Assembly (NCBI GenBank): GCA_024642205.1
Contig: JAHEBQ010000012.1
Location: 62,001 to 126,000 of the forward strand
DNA: 64,000 nucleotides
Origin: Planctomycetaceae bacterium
GTDB lineage: Bacteria > Planctomycetota > Planctomycetia > Pirellulales > Pirellulaceae
Direction: 5' to 3'
Below the pieces are notes generated by a model. The model made no database searches. It saw only the letters and a list, made by a program, of their open reading frames with translations, and was not told where the DNA came from. Position numbers and translations under genes: made by a program. How positions within the stretch are numbered: position 1 is the first letter of the stretch; each line of letters starts with the position of its first letter. Below, in pieces: positions 18,967 to 27,950 of this stretch.

Positions 18967-19707
18967 TCAGGACAACTCGCCAGTCCAATCCACCGAATCA
19001 TCGACGCTCTGTTGGGCCACGATTTGCGTTCGGATATTTTGCATCAGTTCGGCGAGATGTTCCCAACGACGGGCGATATAGTCAAACCTTCCACTCAGCT
19101 CGAACTTGATGGCCTTCAACGCGTCAAGGACTTTTTCGCCGGATTCAGTTGGCAGGATCAGTGACTCAATCGCAATCCGCGTCGCGTCATGGCTCTTGAC
19201 GATATCTGTCTGCAATTGCATCAGGTGCATTTGCTGACAGCGAACCTGGGAGGCTTGTTGTTCAAGCTGGTGCATCCTTTTTTCGAAGTCAGATTGCTGC
19301 ACGACGGCAACCTCGTTCCAGGACTTGATTCGTTGTTCCAATTGCGACTCGCGCCGGTGAAGTTCGATCTCGTCCGCTTCCAGGCGCGCCGCGAGTTGCT
19401 GAATCTGGCACGCGGATTCCGCCGGACTTTCCAGAATGCCCGCGGTCCCGCGCCTGTTGACCGGATTGGATTCCGGGTTGATTCGTAGCGGGATCACGTC
19501 CGCGGAATGATGTTCACCGCCAGTGGCCACCGTCAGATCCTGTGGCGACCCCTCATCAGTTATCCCGAACGTCGACTGACTTAAGTCAAATCCGCTATGC
19601 GAGCTGATTGCCTGAATCACCGTACGGGGGTTGGTTTCGGTTACTGGTAAGATCTTTCTTGCCGAATTCATTGGATTGGAGTCGTCTGTGGGTCTTGGGA
19701 ACGTCAT
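18967..19707 (-). CDS. Coiled-coil protein of unknown function
   Basis: From the ATG at 19707 this is a 246-residue protein. The first 100 residues are low-complexity and polar. The remainder is a long heptad-rich helix (AARLEADEIELHRRESQLEQ, then repeated Gln-rich segments) followed by a short helical tail. There is no signal peptide or membrane segment. The frame continues upstream to 19929 without good coding character. I do not recognise a family. It is transcribed away from groES, with about 300 bases between the two starts. Confidence 0.55.
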   Translation of the reverse strand: MTFPRPTDDSNPMNSARKILPVTETNPRTVIQAISSHSGFDLSQSTFGITDEGSPQDLTVATGGEHHSADVIPLRINPESNPVNRRGTAGILESPAESACQIQQLAARLEADEIELHRRESQLEQRIKSWNEVAVVQQSDFEKRMHQLEQQASQVRCQQMHLMQLQTDIVKSHDATRIAIESLILPTESGEKVLDALKAIKFELSGRFDYIARRWEHLAELMQNIRTQIVAQQSVDDSVDWTGELS

Positions 19708-20006
19708 GGCACTTATTGATTTTCGGCATTTTGAGACCAGATCGCTTGAAACAACCACCAGAGTCAATCCGGTCGATTGCGATGAGTTTACCGGTGGTCG
19801 ATCCAGCCCTGGTTCCGGGCAGACCTGAAGTTTGCGTAAACGTTGAGGTATGTAACGATTAGTCAACCAAGCGTTTTTCCGTGTCGATCCCGAAATACGG
19901 CAATCGGCTTGAACGTCCTGACAACGCATGAAACAATGGGGATTCGAGTGACAGGTCCGAGAGGATCAGGTGTCACGTTTATCAACGGTACTTGCGGATT
20001 TTTTTT

Positions 20007-20294
20007 ATGAGAATCGAACCTCTTGGCGACAAAGTGGTTGTGAAGCGAACAGAAGCAGAAGAAACAACCGCCGGCGGAATCGTGCTGCCTGGTGCCGCCC
20101 GCGAAAAACCGCAACAAGGCCGTGTCCTGTCCATCGGCAACGGCCAACTCCTCAAGGATGGTTCCCGCTGCCAGCTGCAAATCAACGAAGGCGATCGCGT
20201 GTTGTTTTCGAGCTACGCCGGAAACGAAATCGAAGTCGATGGTGACAAATTGCTAATCATGAGCGAGTCGGATATTCTTGCCATCCTTGAGTAA
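20007..20294 (+). CDS. groES: Co-chaperonin GroES
   Basis: The lid of the GroEL folding chamber. The 95-residue protein has PLGDKVVVKR, the mobile loop (about 20-38, ETTAGGIVLPGAAREKPQQG), GRVLSIGNG, GDRVLFSSYAGNE and a final EsDILAIL-type end, all standard. The start at 20007 matches the family; the upstream ATG at 19992 would add five residues. No groEL follows, and no CIRCE operator (TTAGCACTC-N9-GAGTGCTAA) is visible in the upstream 300 bases. Planctomycetes often carry several groES/groEL copies, so this may be one of several. Confidence 0.95.
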   Translation: MRIEPLGDKVVVKRTEAEETTAGGIVLPGAAREKPQQGRVLSIGNGQLLKDGSRCQLQINEGDRVLFSSYAGNEIEVDGDKLLIMSESDILAILE

Positions 20295-20578
20295 GTCGTA
20301 ATCATTGGTGGGCTGTTTTCACTGTGTATCTGAGTTTCTCGGCGACCCCAACCCTGACCCTTGGGTTTTCAATGGCTGGATGCGATAACCGGCGTCTGGT
20401 TTCGCCTGGGCGGCGCACTGAGGAAGGTTTGCGGAAAACCCTGGATTCGTCGATTCTGCAAACGTCCGGAAGTGAAATTGTGCCTGTCCAGGCAAGCTCA
20501 GGTTTGGCGGGGGAAGGCCAATCGATCAACTTCGCTCCGAAGAATAGACTTGAGCAATCCAATCAAGGAACAGGAATC

Positions 20579-21934
20579 ATGAACGTGTTACAACGGCGAT
20601 CACTGTCAGGACTCAACAAGTACCTGGCCTGCATCGTCAGTCAGATGCTGGTAGTGGGCGGATGTGCCTGTGGACTGGGTTGTCCGACGGTTCCGCCGGT
20701 GTCTGAATTGCCTTTCCAAGTGACAGGTAATTCCAACCCGGCTTTGAGTGACGCCGTCGAGCGAATCGAGAAAGCGAATTCACGAACATTGAAGGCACAG
20801 GAGCCTGTTGGAGATCCAGCGACTGTGACGGCGAGCCAGGAAACAGCCCCAGGCTCTCAGGCCACGCCGGGTGAGATTGACCGGCTGCTTCTTCGCAAAA
20901 CAACGAAGGCGGGCATTGACTACTTGCTGGCCAAAGGGCAGGCCGATGATGGCTCGTTCAGCAAACAGCTCAGCCCGGCGGTCACCGCACTCTGTACCAG
21001 CGCTTTGATTGCACACCGAGTGCCGTTGTCCGAGGCGCGCGTCCAGAAAGCCTTGAAATACCTGGAGTCGAAGATCCAACCGGATGGTGGAATCTACGCT
21101 GACGGAAGCAACCTGCGCAACTACGAAACGAGCGTTTCGTTGATGTGCTTCAACCAGGCCAATGTCGGTGGGAAATACGACGAGACGATTCAAAAAGCGA
21201 TCAGTTTTCTCAAGGGACTCCAGTGGGATGATGCCGAGGGGCACACCATTGACAGCACTTTTTACGGAGGCCAGGGATACGGCTCGCACAAGCGTCCGGA
21301 CGCATCGAATACATCGTTCTTTCTGGACGCGCTCAAGTCGGTCGCAGAAGATCCCGAAAGCGAAGCATTTCAAAAAGCGGCGACGTTCATGTCACGATGC
21401 CAAAACCTCTCGACGCCTCACAATACGGCTCAGTGGGCGAGCAGGGTTTCAGCCGACGACCGAGGTGGATTCGTCTATTCAGCCGTAGGTGAGGGCGAGT
21501 CCAAGGCAGGGGAAACGCCCGAAGGTGGGCTCCGAAGCTACGCGTCGATGACGTACGCCGGACTGAAAAGCATGTTGTATGCAGGCGTCGATCATGGTGA
21601 CATTCGGGTTAAGGCCGCCAAGGACTGGATTGGCCGACATTACGATCTGACATCGAATCCCGGTATGGGACAGCAAGGGCTATTTTATTACTACCACGTG
21701 TTTGCAAAAACGCTGGACGCGTCCGGTGACGAATTCGTAAAAGACGCCGAAGGCAACCTGCACAATTGGCGAGCCGATTTGGTTCGCCGCATGTCGGAGC
21801 TGCAACGCGAAGACGGCTCCTGGACCAATCCGGCCGACCGCTGGTTCGAAGGTGACCCCAACCTGGTGTCTGCCTACGCACTTTTGGCGCTTGGATATTG
21901 CGACAACGCATCCGCTGGTCGTTCGCGCAAATGA
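20579..21934 (+). CDS. Secreted prenyltransferase/squalene-cyclase-fold repeat protein
   Basis: A 451-residue exported protein. After a hydrophobic signal (about 15-35) and a Pro/Thr-rich linker, residues about 110-440 form an alpha-alpha toroid with QDGSF-like repeats (GQADDGSFSKQL, IQPDGGIYADG, LQREDGSWTNP). This fold occurs in squalene-hopene cyclases and prenyltransferases. The DxDD catalytic motif of cyclases is not seen, so a terpenoid-cyclising role is unlikely and a binding role is more plausible. The ATG at 20579 has AAGGAACAGGA just upstream. The open frame before it (to 20324) is rejected. Its stop overlaps cutC by 4 bases. Confidence 0.78.
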   Translation: MNVLQRRSLSGLNKYLACIVSQMLVVGGCACGLGCPTVPPVSELPFQVTGNSNPALSDAVERIEKANSRTLKAQEPVGDPATVTASQETAPGSQATPGEIDRLLLRKTTKAGIDYLLAKGQADDGSFSKQLSPAVTALCTSALIAHRVPLSEARVQKALKYLESKIQPDGGIYADGSNLRNYETSVSLMCFNQANVGGKYDETIQKAISFLKGLQWDDAEGHTIDSTFYGGQGYGSHKRPDASNTSFFLDALKSVAEDPESEAFQKAATFMSRCQNLSTPHNTAQWASRVSADDRGGFVYSAVGEGESKAGETPEGGLRSYASMTYAGLKSMLYAGVDHGDIRVKAAKDWIGRHYDLTSNPGMGQQGLFYYYHVFAKTLDASGDEFVKDAEGNLHNWRADLVRRMSELQREDGSWTNPADRWFEGDPNLVSAYALLALGYCDNASAGRSRK

Positions 21935-22641
21935 ATCAGCCGTGCCCTGAATTCGAAAAGATCGTTGTCGAGGTCTGTACCGGCTCCTTGGCCGGGGCCC
22001 GTATTGCCGAATCAGCCGGAGCGGACCGAATCGAACTCAATGCGGCCCTTGAACTTGACGGATTGACGCCCTCGGCAGGATTGCTTGGACTGGTTGCCAA
22101 CGCCATTCGAATTCCGATCATTGCAATGGCGCGACCTCGAGCTGGCAATTTTTGCTACTCCGAATCCGAGTGGGAGACCCTGAAAACCGACGTTCGATGG
22201 TTACTGGATCACGGCGCAGACGGAGTCGCTTTTGGCTGTCTCGATGAAAATCGAAACGTTGATCGTCGTCGCTGTGATGAGATCCGGGATTTGGCAGGGG
22301 TCCACGAAGTCGTCTTTCATAAGGCATTTGACGAAGTTGCAGATTGGCGAAATGAGTTGGAACATCTGATTGAAGCCGGAATTAACCGCGTCATGACGAG
22401 TGGTCAGCGTCCCACCGCCGACGACGGATTGCAGACGATTGCCGAAATCGTTCAAAAGTCCGCCGGGCGGATCGAAGTCCTTCCAGCGGGCAGTATCAAC
22501 TCGAAAAATGCCGTGAATCTTGTCAACCAGACTGGCAGCCAACAGCTTCATGGGAGCTTTTCTGCCGGTGAAAATGCGGACGTTGGCTCCGAAATCCGGC
22601 AGACGATCGACCGTCTTGCAAACCGGGCAATTGCCCATTAA
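21931..22641 (+). CDS. cutC: CutC-family TIM-barrel protein
   Basis: A 236-residue member of the CutC family, linked by name to copper homeostasis although its biochemical role is unsettled. It has the family pattern VEVCTGSLAGARIAESAGADRIELNAAL, then ARPRAGNFCYSESE, GVAFGCLDENRNVD, VFHKAFDEV and VMTSGQRPTADDG, ending with a PAGSINSKNA region. The length is normal. The start ATG overlaps the previous stop as ATGA, which indicates translational coupling with the repeat protein upstream. Confidence 0.93.
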   Translation: MNQPCPEFEKIVVEVCTGSLAGARIAESAGADRIELNAALELDGLTPSAGLLGLVANAIRIPIIAMARPRAGNFCYSESEWETLKTDVRWLLDHGADGVAFGCLDENRNVDRRRCDEIRDLAGVHEVVFHKAFDEVADWRNELEHLIEAGINRVMTSGQRPTADDGLQTIAEIVQKSAGRIEVLPAGSINSKNAVNLVNQTGSQQLHGSFSAGENADVGSEIRQTIDRLANRAIAH

Positions 22642-22709
22642 GGCTTGACAATTAGCGAGAAATGTCGGAAACTCCTCGATTCCACAGACATGAAAATACG
22701 GCGAAAAAA

Positions 22710-23057
22710 ATGAAGATTCATAACGGCGATACAGTTACCGTCATTAGCGGTAAAGACAAATCAGTGACGGGCAAAGTCCTGACGGTTGACCACAAGAACG
22801 GCACTTTGATTGTCGAAGGGGTCAACTTGGCTTACAAGCACGTAAAACCGAGCCAGAAAAACCCGCAAGGTGGCCGCCTCCACAAAGAAACACCGATCCG
22901 GGTTTCGAAGGTCATGGTCGTTTGCCCAAAGACGCAAAAGCCGACACGGGTGGGCTACCGTTTCCTGGATGACGGCACGAAGGAGCGATTCGCGCGTGTT
23001 AGTGGCGCTTCGCTGGGCGTTGTTTCGCCTGCCAAACCCGCATACGCCAAAAAGTAG
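22710..23057 (+). CDS. rplX: Ribosomal protein uL24
   Basis: An assembly-initiator protein of the large ribosomal subunit. From the ATG at 22710 it is 115 residues: MKIHNGDTVTVISGKDK (KOW motif), VEGVNLAYKHVKPSQKNPQGGR, and a C-terminal VGYRF...ERFARVSG region as in bacterial L24. An in-frame ATG at 22662 would add 16 residues; I prefer the start that matches the family. No other ribosomal protein gene lies nearby, which is unusual for rplX, normally in the spc operon between L14 and L5. A terminator follows. Confidence 0.93.
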   Translation: MKIHNGDTVTVISGKDKSVTGKVLTVDHKNGTLIVEGVNLAYKHVKPSQKNPQGGRLHKETPIRVSKVMVVCPKTQKPTRVGYRFLDDGTKERFARVSGASLGVVSPAKPAYAKK

Positions 23058-23085
23058 GCGATTGCTCTGCAATCCATTAGAATAC

Positions 23086-23109
23086 AAGCGTCCGTCAGGG
23101 CGCTTTTTT
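23086..23109 (+). terminator. Rho-independent terminator after rplX
   Basis: AAGCGTCC and GGGCGCTT form an 8-base-pair stem (one G-T pair) around loop GTCA, followed by a T run. It closes the rplX transcript about 30 bases after the stop. Confidence 0.85.
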
Positions 23110-23227
23110 CGTGCGCGGTTAACATCCGCTGTCGCTGGAAAACAGGGTGCCATTGTGTGACATCGTTCAGTTTCGGAGAGACTTGGCAACTTGAAAAACG
23201 TCCACCGCATTATTTTGAGGGTTAGCG

Positions 23228-24181
23228 ATGTCAATTGATCGACGCGGGTTCTTGATGACCGCTTCTGCCGGAGTGGTCGGGCTGGGAGCAACTTGTTCGC
23301 TGACCGGATCCACAGCATCATCTACCGCGACGGGAACCCCCGGCTTCCAGGAACCGATTCGTGGGAAATCAGGTGCGAACATCCGTCTGGGGTTGGCCGC
23401 CTATTCGTTTCGCAGGCACTTTGAATTCTCCAAGGGCAGCCCCAACAAACCGGCGGACGGTAAAGCCATCGACATGTTTGGTTTTGTCGACTACTGCGCC
23501 CAACTGCATTGTGGTGCCGAATTGACCAGCTATTTCTTTCCGCCCAACGTGGACCGTGAATACTTCCTGCAAATCAAACGGCATGCGTTCCTCAACGGTG
23601 TCCCGATCGTGGGCACTGCCATTGGGAACAACTTCACAATCGGCAAGGGTGAACTGCTTGACCAACAGGTCGCCGAGGCCAAACGCTGGATTGATTGGGC
23701 TGCGATGATGGGTGCGCCTCACATTCGATTTTTTGCTGGCACGAGGGCACAATTGGAAGCCGCACCGGATAACATGAGCATTGCCATCGAGTCGCTGCAG
23801 CAATGCGTTGATCATGCCGCTCAATCGGGAATCTTCATTGGTGTGGAAAATCACGGGCAATTGACTGCGACACAGGTGTTGGAGATCGTGAAGGGGGTCG
23901 ATAGCAAATGGTTCGGCATCAACCTTGATACTGGAAACTTCATTTCAGACGATCCGTACCGAGACCTTGCCATGTGTGCTCCGTACGCCGTGAATGTCCA
24001 ATTGAAAATCAAAATGAAGAATCCGGCTGGCGAGACTTCCGACGCTGATTTTGAGCGGATTGGAAAAATACTGGCAGAAGCAAATTACCGCGGTTACGTT
24101 GTACTGGAATTCGAAGAGGACAGGCCATTTGACCACGTCCCCGAACTGATGAGCAAAATGCAAAAGTGCTTTCTCGGTTAG
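23228..24181 (+). CDS. Tat-exported sugar phosphate isomerase/epimerase-like TIM barrel
   Basis: A 317-residue protein with a twin-arginine signal (IDRRGFLMTASAGVVGLGAT) and then a xylose-isomerase-like TIM barrel: LGLAAYSF, GAELTSYFFPP, GAPHIRFFAGT, GIFIGVENHG, FGINLDTGNF and YVVLEFEED. The Glu, His and Asp residues at strand ends (VENH, LDTGNF, LEFE) fit the metal-binding layout of this superfamily. The substrate is unknown. Such exported epimerase-like proteins are abundant in planctomycetes and are usually tied to sugar breakdown. It has its own start region after the rplX terminator. Confidence 0.85.
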   Translation: MSIDRRGFLMTASAGVVGLGATCSLTGSTASSTATGTPGFQEPIRGKSGANIRLGLAAYSFRRHFEFSKGSPNKPADGKAIDMFGFVDYCAQLHCGAELTSYFFPPNVDREYFLQIKRHAFLNGVPIVGTAIGNNFTIGKGELLDQQVAEAKRWIDWAAMMGAPHIRFFAGTRAQLEAAPDNMSIAIESLQQCVDHAAQSGIFIGVENHGQLTATQVLEIVKGVDSKWFGINLDTGNFISDDPYRDLAMCAPYAVNVQLKIKMKNPAGETSDADFERIGKILAEANYRGYVVLEFEEDRPFDHVPELMSKMQKCFLG

Positions 24182-24265
24182 TGCGTTTCGAATTCCCAAT
24201 TCCGGGAAACGCGCAGACAGTGCCAGGTTTTGTTCGGCAGATAAACTGCCTTTGGAGTTTCCCCA

Positions 24266-26959
24266 CTATTTCATCGCTTGTCGCGGAGAAGGCGCGGGCA
24301 AGTCGATTGTTCTCACCGTGACTTCGTCCAGCATGGCGGCCCCGATCCCATTGAGGGCAAAAGTGACTTGCACGGTCCGATTATTCGGAACGCCTCGATA
24401 GAGCGTAAACTCCTGCCAGCCACTGGTCACCAGGATGCGTTCCTTCATATCCTCGCCTCCGAGTGATTCGGTGATCGTCAGTCCGTCGTGCGATCCCTTG
24501 ATCACTTGCGGCACATTAACCCAACCGTGGATCCGGACCAACTGCCCGCCTTTGACCGGCAGTTCGGGGGTCGCGATCCACAACGGCGTCGCTTCGACAA
24601 GCCCAACGGCCGACGATTTTTCGACGATGGACATCCTTAAACCATACCTGCCATCGACAACGGCCGAATCAGATAGTTCAACCTGCGTACTCAGGAGATC
24701 ATCGTCGAGCCGGCGATTCTCCCAGCCATTGGACATCATGTGTTCGAGGTTTTCAAAATCGCCTCCAGCCAATCCATTGGGATTCCAATCCGCGTTTGCC
24801 AAACGACCGGCGAGCTCCCAATGCAGAGGGATAAGACTGCAATGGACCGTGAATGGTGTTGAAGTTTTCGATTGAAACATACCCAGAGGTCCAGTAATAA
24901 TCTCGCGGCGCATTGCCGCCAGTCGTTCGTCGGTCAGGTTCAGATATCCGACAGCGGATTGCTGACTGTTCCCGTTCATTTGGTTTTCCGCCATCCGGAA
25001 AGCGTTGATCGCTTCGTTGAGCGCCGAACTTGCGGGCGCCGAACTTCTTCCCATTCGACCCATTTGCTTGTCGATCAACTGCATGATTGCCAACCACTGT
25101 CGTGTCAGTTCCTGATGCAATTCCACGATGGGCTGTTGCCCGATGCGATCGTAGCTTCGCGTGAGATTCTTGATCACCATGGGATCCTGGGTCAGGACCA
25201 CTGCGGCGACAAAAGGGCAATTCTCAATTTGGACATGTGTCCCGGAAAAATTCCTTGCGTTGGGTAGTGGTGTCAGTTCCGTATCGCCAATCAGATAGGC
25301 AAAATCCGTCGCAGTGGAAGCGGAATCGCCAAAGGCGATGGTTCTCAGCGGTACATCGCCGGTGAGGTATTGCTCGTGATGCGTCGGGCGCTGAATCAAC
25401 AGCAGCCTGGATCGATTCGTGTTGATCGAGGTTACTTCCAGCTGTTCATCTCCGGTCGCGACTTCGCCCATTAAGGCGCCTCCGACGGCCCAAGGTTCAA
25501 GCTGGTCAATTTCGGCGTTGGCCCATTGAATCGTTTGGGCGCGCAGTCGCGTCACGGGATCGGTCCCATCCAGTCGCGAACGTGAAAGAAAACGAAGCCC
25601 CCGCGAACCGCCCGAAATCGCTTCGAATACCAGAAACTTGATCTGCTGTGGCTCAAGTGGAATCGGTGGAATTTTTTTGGCAAGCGTTCCGATTTGCGCT
25701 ACCAACGACGCAGATAGTTCAGTTTGGATGTCGGCCCAGATTGGCTTGCTGATCCCGACGGCATTACGTCTGGCCAATATCCAGTCGCTGTATTGGCTGG
25801 CAAGAAAACTGGAACCAATGGGCTCAACGCCGATCGACATCACGTCGGTTAACTGGGAAATCTGTGACCAGTCGGAGGCGACATTGGCAACGATTGGCCG
25901 CCCGTCGCGCTTGTCCGAATTACGAATCTCACGGACCTGTTGCTGAATGAAAGGAATATCGCCCTGCGAAGCTCGCTCACCAACTTTCCAGGCCAAAACG
26001 CGGTCGTACTGGAAATCGATGGGTCGGAGCCCAACCGACGGGGGAGGCGGACAGATCAGCCAGAGATCCAGGGACTCGGCCTGTTTGAGTTGCTCTTCGG
26101 TGGCAACCAATGTCAACTCGATCGTATTAAAACCAACCGCTTGGAGATAATCGAATGGCTCGCCATTGTGCTGGATGATCCGCGGAAAAAAGGGCTTCTT
26201 TTTCACCAGCAGGACCGAACCGTCGCGAACCACGAGGGACGGATGTTTCTCGGATTCCTGGTTGTAACCCGCCTGCTGAACATGGTTGTCGCGAATGACA
26301 TTCGTACCGTTGGCGATTCTCCCTGCGACCGCGTCGGCGGAAACGATCCCGTTCAGTTCAAGATCATCAATTTGAACCGTCGTCTCACCCGCTCCGACGT
26401 ACAAGTTGAGAACGACTTTGTCGACGTAGGCATCGCGCAGGTTGACGTGAGCACCGTGTTTTCGCCGAAGCAGCCAGATTTCCTCCTTGAGCTGCTTTTG
26501 CAAGTCGGAAGCATTGTCGGAAAACGAAAGTGTCTCCCACTTGCCTTTCCCCTGATATCTTGGCCCGAGTAGCATCGTCGTCATGGGTCCGTCCCCCGAT
26601 GGCGATGGCGTATTGGGAAGTACAACTCGAACCAGCAACTGAACACCTGGCCGTGACGCCTTGATTCGAACCGAAGGCATCAATTCAGAGATGACAAACG
26701 CGGGCGATACATCATGAGAGACGTAAATCTTGGTACCAGGTCCGGTCTGAAAAAACACCTTTTCAAATCGATTTTTTGTTTGAAGTTCGTTGGATCGACG
26801 TTGGTCCCAGTTTGACTCGGAAATAACGCAGTCCGTCTCGCGTCGTTGCCAACTCGGGGTTGCCGATTCGAAATCTTCGTGAAACTGACCCAAGACTGGA
26901 ACGGTTGCCAGGGGTAGCGTCAAACAGGCGAAGCAGCAGAGGATGGATCGGAAATTCAT
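24266..26959 (-). CDS. Large secreted protein, carbohydrate-active-like, function unknown
   Basis: An 897-residue protein with a Sec signal (MNFRSILCCFACLTLPLATVPVLG, cleavage near residue 24). Residues about 25-210 look like a beta-sandwich ending in QIDDLEL, a common carbohydrate-binding-module end. The middle (about 240-500) has alternating strand/helix segments suggestive of a glycoside-hydrolase-like TIM barrel (for example NGEPFDYLQAVGFNTIEL), without a catalytic pair I can assign. The last part (about 730-890) is again beta-rich with a second module-like end (GAAMLDEVTVRTIDL). I infer polysaccharide binding or hydrolysis at the cell surface. The family is not recognised. Confidence 0.7.
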   Translation of the reverse strand: MNFRSILCCFACLTLPLATVPVLGQFHEDFESATPSWQRRETDCVISESNWDQRRSNELQTKNRFEKVFFQTGPGTKIYVSHDVSPAFVISELMPSVRIKASRPGVQLLVRVVLPNTPSPSGDGPMTTMLLGPRYQGKGKWETLSFSDNASDLQKQLKEEIWLLRRKHGAHVNLRDAYVDKVVLNLYVGAGETTVQIDDLELNGIVSADAVAGRIANGTNVIRDNHVQQAGYNQESEKHPSLVVRDGSVLLVKKKPFFPRIIQHNGEPFDYLQAVGFNTIELTLVATEEQLKQAESLDLWLICPPPPSVGLRPIDFQYDRVLAWKVGERASQGDIPFIQQQVREIRNSDKRDGRPIVANVASDWSQISQLTDVMSIGVEPIGSSFLASQYSDWILARRNAVGISKPIWADIQTELSASLVAQIGTLAKKIPPIPLEPQQIKFLVFEAISGGSRGLRFLSRSRLDGTDPVTRLRAQTIQWANAEIDQLEPWAVGGALMGEVATGDEQLEVTSINTNRSRLLLIQRPTHHEQYLTGDVPLRTIAFGDSASTATDFAYLIGDTELTPLPNARNFSGTHVQIENCPFVAAVVLTQDPMVIKNLTRSYDRIGQQPIVELHQELTRQWLAIMQLIDKQMGRMGRSSAPASSALNEAINAFRMAENQMNGNSQQSAVGYLNLTDERLAAMRREIITGPLGMFQSKTSTPFTVHCSLIPLHWELAGRLANADWNPNGLAGGDFENLEHMMSNGWENRRLDDDLLSTQVELSDSAVVDGRYGLRMSIVEKSSAVGLVEATPLWIATPELPVKGGQLVRIHGWVNVPQVIKGSHDGLTITESLGGEDMKERILVTSGWQEFTLYRGVPNNRTVQVTFALNGIGAAMLDEVTVRTIDLPAPSPRQAMK

Positions 26960-27305
26960 GATCGATGTCGCGTGAAATCAACAAAGGGCTCGGGGTGATT
27001 CACAAAAACAACAACGCCGTCGCAGGCGCGTTGCGTTTTTTCTTCAAGGACGTCGCTGCCTGAAAAGGTGCAGATCATCGGCTTTTAACAGGAATTTCGC
27101 TGGATCGCCATGGCAATGACGTTGCGGTTTGTCCCCATGGGTGATTTTCGAGAATCAGGGTCTTCCATCAAAAACCCTTGCTAGCACGGGGTTTCATCGC
27201 TTTTCATGGAGTGGCCCCTGAGATTGGCATTCCGTTCGCTTTTAGTGGCATTCAACAAGCACATCTCCTGACCCGGACAACTACTGAAATCCAAGGCGAC
27301 ACACC
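26960..27305. other. Intergenic stretch between divergent genes
   Basis: About 345 bases between the start of the large secreted protein (minus) and a small plus-strand gene. It holds a terminator-like hairpin near its left end (listed separately) and presumably both promoters. No other feature was seen. Confidence 0.5.
27012..27041 (+). terminator. Terminator-like hairpin, plus orientation
   Basis: CAACGC (27012-27017) pairs with GCGTTG (27028-27033) across a 10-base loop, and a T run begins three bases later. No plus-strand gene ends just upstream, so it may block antisense transcription or be chance. Confidence 0.35.
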
Positions 27306-27590
27306 ATGAGCATCAATTCAAACCGCAACCTCACTGAAACCGAACAGCTTCCTCTGGATCTCAATGATTTGATTGCCGCCGTTCAGGGGCTACCGGATGA
27401 GTACAGAAATCAACTGGTACAGCCTTTGGATCGAGTTGTCGAATACACTCGACGCCGCCGCCGAATTCTCAATTTGATCCAGGAAGCGCTAAGTCAGCTT
27501 CGAATGGACATGAAGTACCTGATGTTCGATCTGGAAGCGACTCGTCGGGAACGCGATTCATACAAAAACGCCCTGGAAGGCGAAATCTAG
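27306..27590 (+). CDS. Small conserved helical protein
   Basis: A 94-residue soluble protein. The first 20 residues are polar. The rest is helical: LDLNDLIAAVQGLPDEYRNQL, a basic stretch YTRRRRRILNLIQEALSQLR, then MDMKYLMFDLEATRRERD. There is no signal, membrane segment or cysteine cluster. The arginine-rich middle could contact nucleic acid or acidic partners. It looks like a real gene because of its clean frame, ATG start and composition. I believe similar proteins occur in other planctomycetes but cannot confirm that here. The function is unknown. Confidence 0.65.
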   Translation: MSINSNRNLTETEQLPLDLNDLIAAVQGLPDEYRNQLVQPLDRVVEYTRRRRRILNLIQEALSQLRMDMKYLMFDLEATRRERDSYKNALEGEI

Positions 27591-27950
27591 GAATTCGGAT
27601 TCATTCCCTGGAGTCGATCGGGCCAACCTGAATGACGATCTCACTCGGAAAACAGACGCATCATTGCCCGCAACCGGTTTGTGTGAAACGCCGCGGCATC
27701 CTGAATGTTTCTTTTTTTCGATTCATAGTCGGGCAAGGGAGGCGGTTGCAGGGATTAACCCACTCACAGAAAACGTCAATCTGCCGCCAATTAGCGGCTG
27801 AAAGTTGTCGGCGGCGGTGACTTGGAATATCATGGTGGTATTATCCATTAAGTCATCTCCCGTTTTCAATCCTGGCTCTTTAAATCACAGGAATCGGCCA
27901 GATCCCTGTGGATTACGGATGTTCAGCCAGACCGCAGGTTCAAGTCCAAT
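27591..27950. other. Intergenic stretch before kinase gene
   Basis: About 360 bases. Short frames such as one at 27632 lack coding character. It probably holds the kinase promoter; no clear element was recognised. Confidence 0.5.
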
